64,000 bases of DNA. It comes from Melioribacteraceae bacterium (GTDB lineage Bacteria > Bacteroidota > Ignavibacteria > Ignavibacteriales > Melioribacteraceae). The notes under the pieces were generated by a model that saw only the letters and a list, made by a program, of their open reading frames with translations, had not been told where the DNA came from and ran no database searches. Positions 8,385 to 16,966 of this stretch are shown piece by piece (position 1 is the stretch's first letter; each line of letters opens with the position of its first letter). The translations under genes and the position numbers were made by a program. The stretch covers positions 1 to 64,000 of the forward strand of contig BQMY01000077.1 in NCBI GenBank assembly GCA_022181065.1. The letters are read 5' to 3'.

Positions 8385-8684
8385 ATGAGCGAAAAAAAGA
8401 AGCTAAAAGTTAAAATATACAATAAAGAGTATTCTTTACTGGTTGATAATGAGGATATAGCATCGGAATTGGCCAAGTATGTTGATGATGTTATGGAAGA
8501 TACACGTAAGGAATTACCCGGTCAGCCTACAGAAACATTGGCGATCATTGCTGCATTGAATATAGCGTATGATTTATTTGTAGAACGTAATAATTTGCGT
8601 GAATTTAGCGTTCAGGCTAATGATAAAATCAAAAAAATAAAGCTTCTTCTTTCCAATCAGGATTCATTGTCCAGCCCATCATAA
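8385..8684 (+). CDS. zapA: Cell division protein ZapA
   Basis: ZapA tetramers cross-link FtsZ protofilaments at the division ring. The 99-residue protein has the family pattern: a beta-rich N-terminus (KKLKVKIYNKEYSLLVDN), the stretch ELAKYVDDVMEDTRKELPGQ, and LAIIAALNIAYDLFVER leading into a C-terminal coiled coil. It is normal in length. The gene lies between a coiled-coil gene and a 6S RNA followed by rny. Confidence 0.92.
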   Translation: MSEKKKLKVKIYNKEYSLLVDNEDIASELAKYVDDVMEDTRKELPGQPTETLAIIAALNIAYDLFVERNNLREFSVQANDKIKKIKLLLSNQDSLSSPS

Positions 8685-8689
8685 AGTTT

Positions 8690-8880
8690 ATCCGCGTTTC
8701 CGGTCTTCATTAAATGAAGAACTAACACCTTAAGACCAGGGTGGTTGACTCGCGGCGTGTATTACAGGCCCCATTTCCTTCGGGAAAGCCTTTGTGCCCA
8801 GGGGAAGTAAAAAGCGTCGGGCAATTACCCGCATATGTCATTATAGAGTTCTTCTTGTTTGAAGCACCGGTCTCGCGGTG
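8690..8880 (+). ncRNA. ssrS: 6S RNA
   Basis: The zapA-rny gap folds as a long interrupted hairpin. The closing stem is CCGCG (8692-8696) with CGCGG (8874-8878), continued by CCGG (8700-8703) with CCGG (8867-8870). Inside, GAAGAACT (8716-8723) pairs with AGTTCTTC (8847-8854). A G/C-rich apical arm contains CATTTCC-TTCG-GGAAAG. A long rod with a large central bubble is the hallmark of 6S RNA, which mimics an open promoter and sequesters RNA polymerase. A gene next to zapA is a known location for it. A frame continuous with rny runs through the region but is not conserved RNase Y sequence. Exact ends are estimates. Confidence 0.82.
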
Positions 8881-8908
8881 TGTTATATTATTGCATTGTG
8901 GAGGAATA

Positions 8909-10474
8909 ATGGATTCGTTGATAATTATAGTACCTGTAGCGTTGCTTTCTTACGCCCTGGTGTTTTATCTGGGTTGGGCGATTAACTCTAAATTGGGCAA
9001 AAACACTATTGCTAATGCCGAGGAAAGAGCTAAAAATATAGTTGATGATGCTGAAAAAGAAGCACGTAATATAAAACGTGAAAAACTGATTGAAGTTAAG
9101 GATGAGTGGTTTAGAAAAAAACAGGAATTTGATAACGAGGTAAACAAACGTAATCAGAAACTGGGTAATTTTGAAAAACAACTTAAAGCCAGAGAAGAAA
9201 ATCTTGAAAAGAAATTTGATGTTGTTAATCAACGTGAAAAAGATTTGAAAGATGGTGAAAGAAAACTTCAACTTAAAACTGAACAAATTACCAAAAAGAA
9301 TGAAGAGTTAGACAGACTAATATATGAGCAGAATATCCGGCTTGAAAAAACGGCGGCCTTAACAGCTGAAGAAGCCAAAAAAATGCTCATGGAAAATATG
9401 TACGAAAAAGCTAAAACTGACGCGGCTCAGCATATGAAAGAAATTAGAGATCACGCGAAAGTTGAGGCTAAAAAAGAATCGCAAAAGATTATTGTCCAGG
9501 CAATTCAAAGAACTGCTGTTGACCATTCGGTTGAAACAACAGTATCTGTGGTTCAGATACAGAACGATGAAATGAAGGGACGTATTATCGGTCGAGAAGG
9601 ACGTAATATTCGCGCGTTTGAAGCTTGTACCGGTGTTGATGTTATTGTGGATGATACACCCGAAGCAGTTATTCTTTCAGCGTTTGACCAGTTCAGACGT
9701 GAAGTGGCGAGGATATCCCTTGAGCGTTTGATTTCTGACGGTCGAATCCATCCGGCGCGTATTGAAGAAGTTGTACAAAAAGTTCAGGCCGAACTTGAAG
9801 AAGAAATAGCTCGTGAAGGTGAAAATACACTTATTCATTTGGGTATTCATAGTGTTCATCCTGAATTGACTAAACATATCGGAAAGATGAAATATCGTTC
9901 AAGCTACGGTCAGAATTTGTTGCAGCACAGTATTGAAGTGGGTTACCTCACAGGTATAATGGCTTCCGAGTTGGGATTTGATCCGGTACTTGCGAAAAAA
10001 GCCGGTTTGATGCACGATATCGGTAAAACAGTTGATAAAAGCATTGAAGGTCCTCATGCTTTGTTAGGTTACGACCTCGCGAAAAAGTATAATGAGAACG
10101 CAATCGTCATTAATGCTATTGGTAGTCACCATGAAGATATTGAAATGGAACACCCGATCGCCGCACTTGTTCAGGCTGCAGACGCAATTAGCGGCGCGAG
10201 ACCTGGCGCAAGGCGTGAACCGCTTGAAAGTTATGTGAAACGACTTGAAAATCTTGAGAATCTCGCAAAAACTTTTGAAGGTGTCGCTAAAACATACGCG
10301 ATACAGGCTGGAAGGGAAGTAAGAGTTATTGTTGAACCTGATAAGGTTGATGATAATTTCTCAGACCGTCTGGCATATGATATCTCCCAAAAAATTCAGG
10401 AGGAGATGGAGTACCCCGGTCAGATAAAAGTTACAGTGATTCGAGAAGTTAGAAAAATTGCATACGCAAAATAA
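8909..10474 (+). CDS. rny: Ribonuclease Y
   Basis: RNase Y is a membrane-anchored endoribonuclease that starts mRNA decay. The ATG at 8909 is preceded by GGAGGAA and gives 521 residues, the usual length. The order is an N-terminal transmembrane helix (about 4-24), a long charged coiled coil (to about 200), a KH domain (MKGRIIGREGRNIRAFE, about 222-240), and an HD domain with HSIEVGYLTGIMA and the metal-binding HD in LMHDIGKTVD. Reading on upstream to 8741 would add 56 residues lying inside the 6S RNA, so I reject the longer form. A strong terminator follows. Confidence 0.97.
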   Translation: MDSLIIIVPVALLSYALVFYLGWAINSKLGKNTIANAEERAKNIVDDAEKEARNIKREKLIEVKDEWFRKKQEFDNEVNKRNQKLGNFEKQLKAREENLEKKFDVVNQREKDLKDGERKLQLKTEQITKKNEELDRLIYEQNIRLEKTAALTAEEAKKMLMENMYEKAKTDAAQHMKEIRDHAKVEAKKESQKIIVQAIQRTAVDHSVETTVSVVQIQNDEMKGRIIGREGRNIRAFEACTGVDVIVDDTPEAVILSAFDQFRREVARISLERLISDGRIHPARIEEVVQKVQAELEEEIAREGENTLIHLGIHSVHPELTKHIGKMKYRSSYGQNLLQHSIEVGYLTGIMASELGFDPVLAKKAGLMHDIGKTVDKSIEGPHALLGYDLAKKYNENAIVINAIGSHHEDIEMEHPIAALVQAADAISGARPGARREPLESYVKRLENLENLAKTFEGVAKTYAIQAGREVRVIVEPDKVDDNFSDRLAYDISQKIQEEMEYPGQIKVTVIREVRKIAYAK

Positions 10475-10477
10475 AAT

Positions 10478-10515
10478 TAAGCCCGAATTCTGGAATTCGG
10501 GCTTTCTTCTTTTTG
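10478..10515 (+). terminator. Terminator after rny
   Basis: A nearly perfect 11-12 bp stem (AAGCCCGAATT/AATTCGGGCTT, 10479-10504) is followed by the T-rich TCTTCTTTTTG. This is the clearest intrinsic terminator in the first 11 kb and ends the pheST-zapA-rny transcript. Confidence 0.93.
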
Positions 10516-10555
10516 TTCAAATTTTTAGATGTTTATGACTTAATTGATGGTCTCT

Positions 10556-11203
10556 ATGAATAAATTAAAAGTTGGTATAACAGGTGGTATTGGCTGTGGT
10601 AAATCTACGGTAGCCGGCATTGTTAAAGAGATGGGTTATGATGTAATCGACGCGGATAAAATCGCAAAGGATATTATGCATAACGATATATCTGTTAAAG
10701 AAGCTCTCATTGAAGAGTTTGGCAGTATTGTTTTCAAGGATAACACACTCAATACCGATTTTCTGCGAGCAAAAGTTTTCAGCGATAAAGAAAAACTCAC
10801 CAGGTTAAATTCAATTGTTCATCCGGCAACGATAGACAAAATATACGACCTGATGAACAACTCATTAAAAGATCACGATCTTGTGTTTGTTGAATCTGCA
10901 CTCATTTTTGAAGCCAAAATGGACAAGGTACTAGATCTTATTGTTCTTGTGCTCGCCGATGAGGAGATTAAAATTCAGCGAACAATTGAACGTGACGGGT
11001 TATCGGAAGATCAGGTGAGAAAGATTATTGATAATCAGCTATCCGACAATACAAAGAAGGGAAGAGCTGATTTTGTTCTGATGAATAATGGTTCTATTGA
11101 GTATCTTAATCAGAATATAAAATTCTTCATCAATCTTTTCAAATCTCTGGGAAGCGGTACCGATGTTAAACGTTTGAAACGCGAGGAAACCGAAGAAGAG
11201 TAG
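10556..11203 (+). CDS. coaE: Dephospho-CoA kinase
   Basis: This enzyme phosphorylates dephospho-CoA in the last step of coenzyme A synthesis. The frame from ATG 10556 gives 215 residues. The Walker A motif GGIGCGKST is near the N-terminus. DVIDADKIAKDIM and LNSIVHPATIDKI fit the CoA-binding and lid regions. FVESALIFEAKMDKVLD matches the conserved substrate loop. TTG 10544 and ATG 10547 are in-frame alternatives and no Shine-Dalgarno decides. A gap of about 190 bp with no visible gene follows. Confidence 0.95.
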   Translation: MNKLKVGITGGIGCGKSTVAGIVKEMGYDVIDADKIAKDIMHNDISVKEALIEEFGSIVFKDNTLNTDFLRAKVFSDKEKLTRLNSIVHPATIDKIYDLMNNSLKDHDLVFVESALIFEAKMDKVLDLIVLVLADEEIKIQRTIERDGLSEDQVRKIIDNQLSDNTKKGRADFVLMNNGSIEYLNQNIKFFINLFKSLGSGTDVKRLKREETEEE

Positions 11204-11393
11204 TTTTCATGCTTGCCATCGGAACTATCGTGATTTTGTCAAAATATCATCGGTTAAAGAATTCAATTTACTCCAATAATGGTTGATTTAATATTTGCGG
11301 ATATTGATATTTACACCATGAATAGAATTTATAAGATATTCAGGTCTTTACTTATTGTGTGTAATTTGTTAACACTTTAATAGTGAGGTTTTT

Positions 11394-12296
11394 GTGAACT
11401 TTTTAAATCAACTTATTGTACGCTTTGTTAAGATTTTACCAAAATCACTCGTTTATCTTTTCGCAAAAAAGTATATAGCGGGAACGAAGCTTCAGGATGC
11501 AGTTAATGCCGTTAAAGATTTGAATTCAAAAAATATCATGGCAACTATGGATGTTCTTGGTGAAGCAATCAGTTCAAAAGAAGAAGCTATTGCAGCCAAA
11601 GAAGAATGTTTTGAAGTACTGGACGCTATTAAGGATAATAATCTCGATGCCAACTTATCTATCAAACCAACTCAATTAGGACTTAGTATTGATGAAGATT
11701 TTGCTTATGAGAATATCCTGGAAGTAGTGAAAAAGGCTGCTTCATTCAATAACTTTGTTAGAATTGATATGGAGGATTCACCTTATACCGACAAAACAAT
11801 TCGCCTCTATCGCAGGATAAAAGAAGAATATCCCAAGAATGTTGGTATAGTTGTTCAGGCTTATCTCAAAAGAACGATGGATGATGTAACAGCTCTTAAT
11901 CAGGAAGGCGGACATTACAGATTATGTAAAGGTATTTACGTTGAACCCGCCGAGATCGCTTACAAAGAGAGAGAACGTGTAAGAAAGAATTTTCTTGATG
12001 TACTCGAAAAAATGCTTGATGATGGTAATTTTGTTGGAATCGCCACTCATGATGATCCATTAGTGGTCGGCGCATACAAGTTTCTGGAGGAGAAAAAAGT
12101 AGCAAAAGATAAATATGAATTCCAGATGTTGTATGGCGTTAAAGAAAACATGCGAGATAAAATTAATACGGACGGACACCGATTACGTATATACGTTCCT
12201 TATGGCGAACAATGGTATGCATATTCTGTTAGAAGATTACAGGAAAATCCGCAGGTGGCCTGGTATATAACAAAAGCGGTTTTAAGGTTAGATTAG
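11394..12296 (+). CDS. Proline dehydrogenase (stand-alone PRODH)
   Basis: This is an FAD-dependent TIM-barrel enzyme that oxidises proline to pyrroline-5-carboxylate. It is the short single-domain form (300 residues) rather than the bifunctional PutA. Visible family motifs are ISIKPTQLGL-like (NLSIKPTQLGLSID), FVRIDMEDSPYTD, GIVVQAYLKRT, RLCKGIYVEPAEIAY, ATHDDP, and the C-terminal YSVRRLQENPQVAWY. The start is GTG, six bases after GTGAGG. No pyrroline-5-carboxylate dehydrogenase is in the window. tsaD follows after three bases. Confidence 0.9.
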   Translation: MNFLNQLIVRFVKILPKSLVYLFAKKYIAGTKLQDAVNAVKDLNSKNIMATMDVLGEAISSKEEAIAAKEECFEVLDAIKDNNLDANLSIKPTQLGLSIDEDFAYENILEVVKKAASFNNFVRIDMEDSPYTDKTIRLYRRIKEEYPKNVGIVVQAYLKRTMDDVTALNQEGGHYRLCKGIYVEPAEIAYKERERVRKNFLDVLEKMLDDGNFVGIATHDDPLVVGAYKFLEEKKVAKDKYEFQMLYGVKENMRDKINTDGHRLRIYVPYGEQWYAYSVRRLQENPQVAWYITKAVLRLD

Positions 12297-12299
12297 TTA

Positions 12300-13313
12300 A
12301 TGAATATTTTAGGAATTGAAAGTTCCTGCGACGAAACTTCGGTCGCGGTGTTATCAGATGGGGAGTTGAAGTCAAACATTATATCTTCCCAGATTTTTCA
12401 TAAAAATTATGGAGGTGTTGTTCCTGAACTTTCCAGCAGGGCACACCTCCAGATTGTTGCGCCTCTGGTAAAAAAAGCACTTGAAGAATCTCAGCTTGAA
12501 TTGAAAAGTATTGATCTGGTGGCTGCTACCGCGGGTCCCGGTTTGATCGGTGCTTTGCTTGTCGGTCTTACTTACGGCAAGTCCCTGGCATATTCACTTA
12601 ATAAGCCGTTTGTACCTGTTAACCATATTGAAGGGCATATATACTCTCCATATTTAATGCCGGAAAAACCGGAGTTACCTTATCTTTGCATTGTTGTATC
12701 CGGCGGGCATACTCTCCTCCTGATTGTAAAAAGCGAAACCGAAATTATCAAACTCGGTACGACGATAGATGACGCGGCAGGAGAAGCGTTTGACAAGGTC
12801 TCGAAAATGTTGGGGTTGGGTTATCCGGGTGGACCAAAAATCCAGGTGGCGGCAGAAAAAGGGGATAGGAAGAAGATTTTGTTCCCTGTTGCTAATACGA
12901 AAAACCCTTACGATTTTTCATTTAGTGGTCTAAAAACATCAGTACTACGTCATCTGCAGAACAATTATGGAACTGACTATAATGTTCCCGAAGATGATAT
13001 TCCGGATATCGCTGCTTCATTTCAACACGCGGTTGTAAGAGCAATTGGTAATCGAGTCAAAAAGGCGTTGAAAGAATATTCTGTTAATACAATCTCGCTC
13101 GCGGGAGGCGTTGCCGCGAATAAAGCGATTCGAAATGAAATTGTCAAGATTGCCAGAGGAAAGGGACTCAAAGTAGTTATTCCTGATATGGAATATTGTG
13201 GTGACAACGCGGCAATGATTGCATTGAGGGGGGAAATGGTACACAATTCCGGCAAAAAATTTGACTTTAATTTTACAGCTTACCCATCTATATCAGAAAA
13301 TATTTTTATATAA
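12300..13313 (+). CDS. tsaD: tRNA threonylcarbamoyladenosine transferase TsaD
   Basis: TsaD transfers threonylcarbamoyl to A37 of ANN-decoding tRNAs, with TsaB and TsaE. The 337-residue length is normal. The N-terminus MNILGIESSCDETSVAVL is diagnostic. The metal-binding HIEGH (H109, H113) and the ASKHA nucleotide-binding signatures (VVSGGHTLLL, DAAGEAFDKV, SLAGGVAANKAIR, CGDNAAMIA) are present. It starts three bases after the proline dehydrogenase stop, so the two are probably one transcript although their functions are unrelated. Confidence 0.98.
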   Translation: MNILGIESSCDETSVAVLSDGELKSNIISSQIFHKNYGGVVPELSSRAHLQIVAPLVKKALEESQLELKSIDLVAATAGPGLIGALLVGLTYGKSLAYSLNKPFVPVNHIEGHIYSPYLMPEKPELPYLCIVVSGGHTLLLIVKSETEIIKLGTTIDDAAGEAFDKVSKMLGLGYPGGPKIQVAAEKGDRKKILFPVANTKNPYDFSFSGLKTSVLRHLQNNYGTDYNVPEDDIPDIAASFQHAVVRAIGNRVKKALKEYSVNTISLAGGVAANKAIRNEIVKIARGKGLKVVIPDMEYCGDNAAMIALRGEMVHNSGKKFDFNFTAYPSISENIFI

Positions 13314-13333
13314 AAATTAACATTCTTACTTGA

Positions 13334-13360
13334 TTATTATCCTGTAATTTTGGATAATAA
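13334..13360. repeat. 9-bp perfect inverted repeat between tsaD and a peroxiredoxin
   Basis: TTATTATCC (13334-13342) is the exact reverse complement of GGATAATAA (13352-13360), with a nine-base spacer. There is no T run after it on the plus strand. It could be a weak tsaD terminator or a protein-binding site upstream of the oxidant-defence gene. Neither is proven. Confidence 0.45.
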
Positions 13361-13453
13361 AAGCTATGCAAGTCTTATAATGGATGGTGAATCCTTTAAT
13401 TAGTAACCGCATCATATAAACATATTAAAATAATCCAAATAATGAGGTTAAAA

Positions 13454-14104
13454 ATGGAAGAACACAAAAGCGGTATCCCACTATTGGGCGAAAAATTACC
13501 AATAATGCAAGTTCAAACAACACACGGTGAAATCAGTTTACCAGAAGATTATAAAGGTAAATGGTTAGTACTATTTAGTCATCCGGGCGATTTTACACCG
13601 GTATGTACAACAGAGTTTGTGGCGTTTGCAAAAAGAGCAGAAGAATTCGAAAAACTCAATGCACAGTTGTTGGGTCATTCACTTGATCAGGTATTCTCAC
13701 ACATCAAGTGGGTTGAATTTATTGAAGAAAAAATTGGCGTTAAAATTCCTTTCCCTGTCATTGCTGACGAAATGGGACGCGTTGCTACCAAACTTGGTAT
13801 GATTCATCCCGGAAAAGGTACAAACACAGTAAGAGCCGTATTTTTGGTTGATCCTCACGGTATTTTGCGTTTGATGATTTATTATCCACAGGAAATTGGT
13901 CGCCAGATTGACGAAGTTCTTCGCGCGTTGAAAGCACTTCAGATTTCAGATGAAAACAAAGTTGCTATGCCTGAAAACTGGCCTAATAACGAACTAATCG
14001 GGGATAAAGTAATTATTCCTCCACCAAAAGATGTAAAAACCGCCGCGGAACGTAAAAACATGGAAGGTTACGACTGGTGGTTTACTTACAAAGATCTTAA
14101 ATAA
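13454..14104 (+). CDS. 1-Cys peroxiredoxin (Prx6 type)
   Basis: This thiol peroxidase reduces H2O2 and organic peroxides. The ATG at 13454 follows GAGG at 13444-13447, so the in-frame ATG at 13442 is better read as part of the ribosome-binding site. The protein has 216 residues. The peroxidatic Cys51 lies in [11 protein letters not shown] and is the only cysteine, so no resolving Cys exists. The C-terminal extension with [17 protein letters not shown] is the Prx6/AhpC-long type. It is monocistronic, with a palindrome downstream facing the convergent hydF. Confidence 0.94.
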   Translation: MEEHKSGIPLLGEKLPIMQVQTTHGEISLPEDYKGKWLVLFSHPGDFTPVCTTEFVAFAKRAEEFEKLNAQLLGHSLDQVFSHIKWVEFIEEKIGVKIPFPVIADEMGRVATKLGMIHPGKGTNTVRAVFLVDPHGILRLMIYYPQEIGRQIDEVLRALKALQISDENKVAMPENWPNNELIGDKVIIPPPKDVKTAAERKNMEGYDWWFTYKDLK

Positions 14105-14123
14105 AAATTACTCTCCATCAATT

Positions 14124-14146
14124 CCTCCCCTTTACCAAAGGGGAGG
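14124..14146. terminator. Palindrome between convergent peroxiredoxin and hydF
   Basis: A perfect 10-bp stem CCTCCCCTTT/AAAGGGGAGG encloses ACC. It lies between two genes that converge, so it could stop transcription from both sides, though neither side has a clean T run. The sequence right after it (GTTAGGAGGGG) and its composition resemble the CCTCC/GGAGG hairpins in the dispersed elements at 31.9 and 44.5 kb, so it may be a relic of a repeat family. Confidence 0.55.
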
Positions 14147-14162
14147 TTAGGAGGGGTTCGTG

Positions 14163-15401
14163 TCAAAGCACAAAATTCAAATCGGTTTTCACACCTTCCC
14201 ACATCGCGATAGCTTCCTCAAAAGGTTCAAGCGCTCTCGGCACAGCTCCATGCATATATGAAATCAATACGCCATAATTTACAATGGGAACTCCCGCGAA
14301 TTTAGCTTCCTTGATTCTTACTTGCATAGCCTTTCTTGTAAGCATACACCCGCCACAATGAACTATCAGTTTGTAATCGCCAAGATTGGAAGGGAAATCG
14401 TGACCGTTTTTGATGTCAATCTTAAGGTCTTTTTTGGTATGCAGCCTCAACCAGCGGGGTATTTTTACTTTCCCGATATCATCTTCCTGAGCATGATGAG
14501 AACAAGCTTCCGCGATTAGAACGTTATCTCCATTTTTCAGTTCCTCAACACGTCTCAATCCTCTTACATATTCGGGCAGGTCACCTTTGTATCTTGCCAT
14601 GAGAACAGAAAATGTAGTCATAGGAATATCATCAGGGACATCCGCGTTAACTTTCATTACTGCCTGGCTGTCAGTGATTACGAGTCTGGGTGGTACTGCC
14701 AGTTTGCTTAAAGCCGCTCGTAATTCTTTATCCTTCGTTACCATTACAATTGTGTCAACATCCAGCGATTCACGAATAGTCTGTACCTGAGGCATTATAA
14801 GCCTTCCTTTTGGCGCGCCCAGATCAATCGGTACGACCAAAACAACAACATCATGTTGTTTGACCAAATCACCTATCAGAGGGCGTTCCTCTTCATCGGG
14901 GATTAGCTTTGCCATTTTCTCCTTTAACTCATGGATGCCCGAGCCAGTAAGAGATGAGACCGCGAAATGCCTGGCACTGAGTTTATCAAGTTGCTCAAGA
15001 AGGGCATAGTTGATTCCGAGGTCTTCCTTATTGATTACCACGATGAAGGGAATTTCAAAACGATTGCATTTTTCTATGATTTTTTCATCATGCGGGTCAA
15101 GCAGAGAGGTAGCGTCAACAGTAAGAACGACAAAATCCGCTTCCGCAATAGCTTTATCTGTTTTAGTGATTCTTTTTGCGCCAAGCTCGCCTTCATCGTC
15201 TATGCCCGCGGTATCGATTATAACAACCGGACCGAACGGAAGTAACTCCATAGCTTTTTTAACCGGATCGGTGGTAGTGCCCGGGGTATCGCTTACAATG
15301 GATAATTCCTGACCGGTTATTCTGTTGACCAGAGATGATTTACCGGCGTTACGTCTGCCTGTAAATACTATATGTTTTCTTTCAGATTGAGCTACTTTCA
15401 T
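14163..15401 (-). CDS. hydF: [FeFe]-hydrogenase maturation GTPase HydF
   Basis: HydF is the scaffold on which the 2Fe subcluster of [FeFe]-hydrogenase is built before transfer to HydA. The 412 residues comprise an N-terminal GTPase (Walker A GRRNAGKSS, DTAG, NKED), a dimerisation domain, and a C-terminal cluster domain with C300 (EACSHHAQ) and HCGGC (C349, C352), the expected cluster ligands. Its ATG shares one base with the stop of the upstream aspartase-family gene (TAATG), so the two are translationally coupled. No hydE, hydG or hydA is in the window. Confidence 0.96.
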   Translation of the reverse strand: MKVAQSERKHIVFTGRRNAGKSSLVNRITGQELSIVSDTPGTTTDPVKKAMELLPFGPVVIIDTAGIDDEGELGAKRITKTDKAIAEADFVVLTVDATSLLDPHDEKIIEKCNRFEIPFIVVINKEDLGINYALLEQLDKLSARHFAVSSLTGSGIHELKEKMAKLIPDEEERPLIGDLVKQHDVVVLVVPIDLGAPKGRLIMPQVQTIRESLDVDTIVMVTKDKELRAALSKLAVPPRLVITDSQAVMKVNADVPDDIPMTTFSVLMARYKGDLPEYVRGLRRVEELKNGDNVLIAEACSHHAQEDDIGKVKIPRWLRLHTKKDLKIDIKNGHDFPSNLGDYKLIVHCGGCMLTRKAMQVRIKEAKFAGVPIVNYGVLISYMHGAVPRALEPFEEAIAMWEGVKTDLNFVL

Positions 15402-16807
15402 TATAATTTAATACCAAGATCTTTTGATAAAATTGAATAAAGTTCATCTTCATCTACAATTTTGCTTCTAACCAGCGCTTTCGCAAAGGGAATGCTATAT
15501 TTTTCCGCGTATTTTACCACCTCCTGTACTGTTTCATAGCCGAATGTGGAGATCAGACTTGCGGAAATTGCGGAGGAACTTATAAGATGTTCTTTGCATT
15601 TTTCTTCATTCGCGGTGATACCCAGGATGCAATTTTTCGCGAGATTGTAGTTCGTATTTTTCAGCATAGTTAGTGATTTAAGGAACAGGTGCGCGATCAT
15701 TGGCAGAAACGCGTTTAGTTCCAGATGTCCGCCACTAACACCGCTCATAATGACTGAATCGTATCCTGCAACCAGTTCAGCGGTTTGTACCGCGTGTTCC
15801 AGTATAACAGGATTTACTTTTCCCGGCATTATACTGGAACCTGCCTGACGTGGTGGAAGATTGATTTCGCCAATTCCACCATTCGGACCTGATGATAAAA
15901 ACCGTAGATCATTAGCTATTTTTTTTATGTTGGCCGCTCCTGCTTTTACAATTCCGTGAACTTCTACAAATACATCAAGGTTTTGTGTGGTGTCAATCAG
16001 ATCTTCGCCTTTAGCGACAGGGAGTTTCGTAATTTTCTTCAGGATATTATTCACATTCAGGACATATTCTCGCGGCGCGGAAACTGAGTTCCCGACTGCT
16101 GTACCACCAAGGTTTACTGAACGCAGGCGTTCCTCGGCGTTGTAGATTCTCCATCTGTCACGGGCTATTGCCTGAGCATACGCGCCAAACTCCTGACCGA
16201 GAGAGATAGGGACAGCGTCCTGATATTGAGTCCTGCCAAGTTTGATTATTCCTTTAAATTCCTCTTCTTTAATCTGAAGCACCCGCTGCAACTCGGCAAA
16301 AGATTTTTCAAGTTCACGGAGAATGTATATGGCAGCTATTTTAAGCGCGGTACCGAAAGTATCATTAGTGGACTGCGACATGTTAACGTCATCCAGGGGA
16401 TGTATAAAATCATAATCACCTTTCTTTTTATCAACTAATTCAAGCGCAAGATTTGAGATCACCTCATTCAGGTTCATATTGAGTGAAGTACCTGCGCCTC
16501 CCTGATATGGGTCAACAACTATTTTATCATAAATAGAATAACTCTCTCCCGTAATTGCCAACTCTGTTTCTTTCAGGAGCTGTTCTATCGCTTCTTCAAT
16601 CGGGTCAAATTTTTCTTTGAATAGTATCCCGCATTTGTAATTAGTCTCAGCAGCAGCAATTTTTACCTGGAGATATGCTTTAATCAACAAGGGTTGAATC
16701 TTTTCGCCACTGGAAGGAAAATTATCCAAACCCCTTTGTGTATGGATACCATAATAAATATTATCGGGAATATTGATATTACCTAAAGAATCGCTTTCTA
16801 AACGCAT
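15401..16807 (-). CDS. Aspartate ammonia-lyase family protein
   Basis: This is a fumarase/aspartase superfamily enzyme of 468 residues. The signature loop SSIMPGKVNPV lies near residue 320. Other family blocks are NLNEVISN, DDVNMSQSTND and TAVGNSV. The N-terminal segment (LGNINIPDNIYYGIHTQRGLDNF) is of the aspartase type, so aspartate to fumarate plus ammonia is the likely reaction, though fumarase activity cannot be excluded by eye. It overlaps hydF by one base, which ties it to hydrogenase maturation or to an ammonia supply for it (inference). It is divergent from a radical SAM gene across a 159-bp AT-rich gap. Confidence 0.9.
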   Translation of the reverse strand: MRLESDSLGNINIPDNIYYGIHTQRGLDNFPSSGEKIQPLLIKAYLQVKIAAAETNYKCGILFKEKFDPIEEAIEQLLKETELAITGESYSIYDKIVVDPYQGGAGTSLNMNLNEVISNLALELVDKKKGDYDFIHPLDDVNMSQSTNDTFGTALKIAAIYILRELEKSFAELQRVLQIKEEEFKGIIKLGRTQYQDAVPISLGQEFGAYAQAIARDRWRIYNAEERLRSVNLGGTAVGNSVSAPREYVLNVNNILKKITKLPVAKGEDLIDTTQNLDVFVEVHGIVKAGAANIKKIANDLRFLSSGPNGGIGEINLPPRQAGSSIMPGKVNPVILEHAVQTAELVAGYDSVIMSGVSGGHLELNAFLPMIAHLFLKSLTMLKNTNYNLAKNCILGITANEEKCKEHLISSSAISASLISTFGYETVQEVVKYAEKYSIPFAKALVRSKIVDEDELYSILSKDLGIKL

Positions 16808-16966
16808 CTCGCCACATATAAAATATTTTTAGTAGTTTATAAATATATAAAATGTGATTCTTAATTTATATTAAAATCACTTAATATTGTTCATAATGCA
16901 TGATCAGTAATTTGTATGGGAACAATAGTCTTAAAAATTATTTATCCGTAATTAGTCGAGATTTAG

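Noticed and set aside
8741-8908. N-terminal extension of RNase Y
   Set aside because: It lies inside the 6S RNA region; GGAGGAA and the transmembrane start point to ATG 8909.
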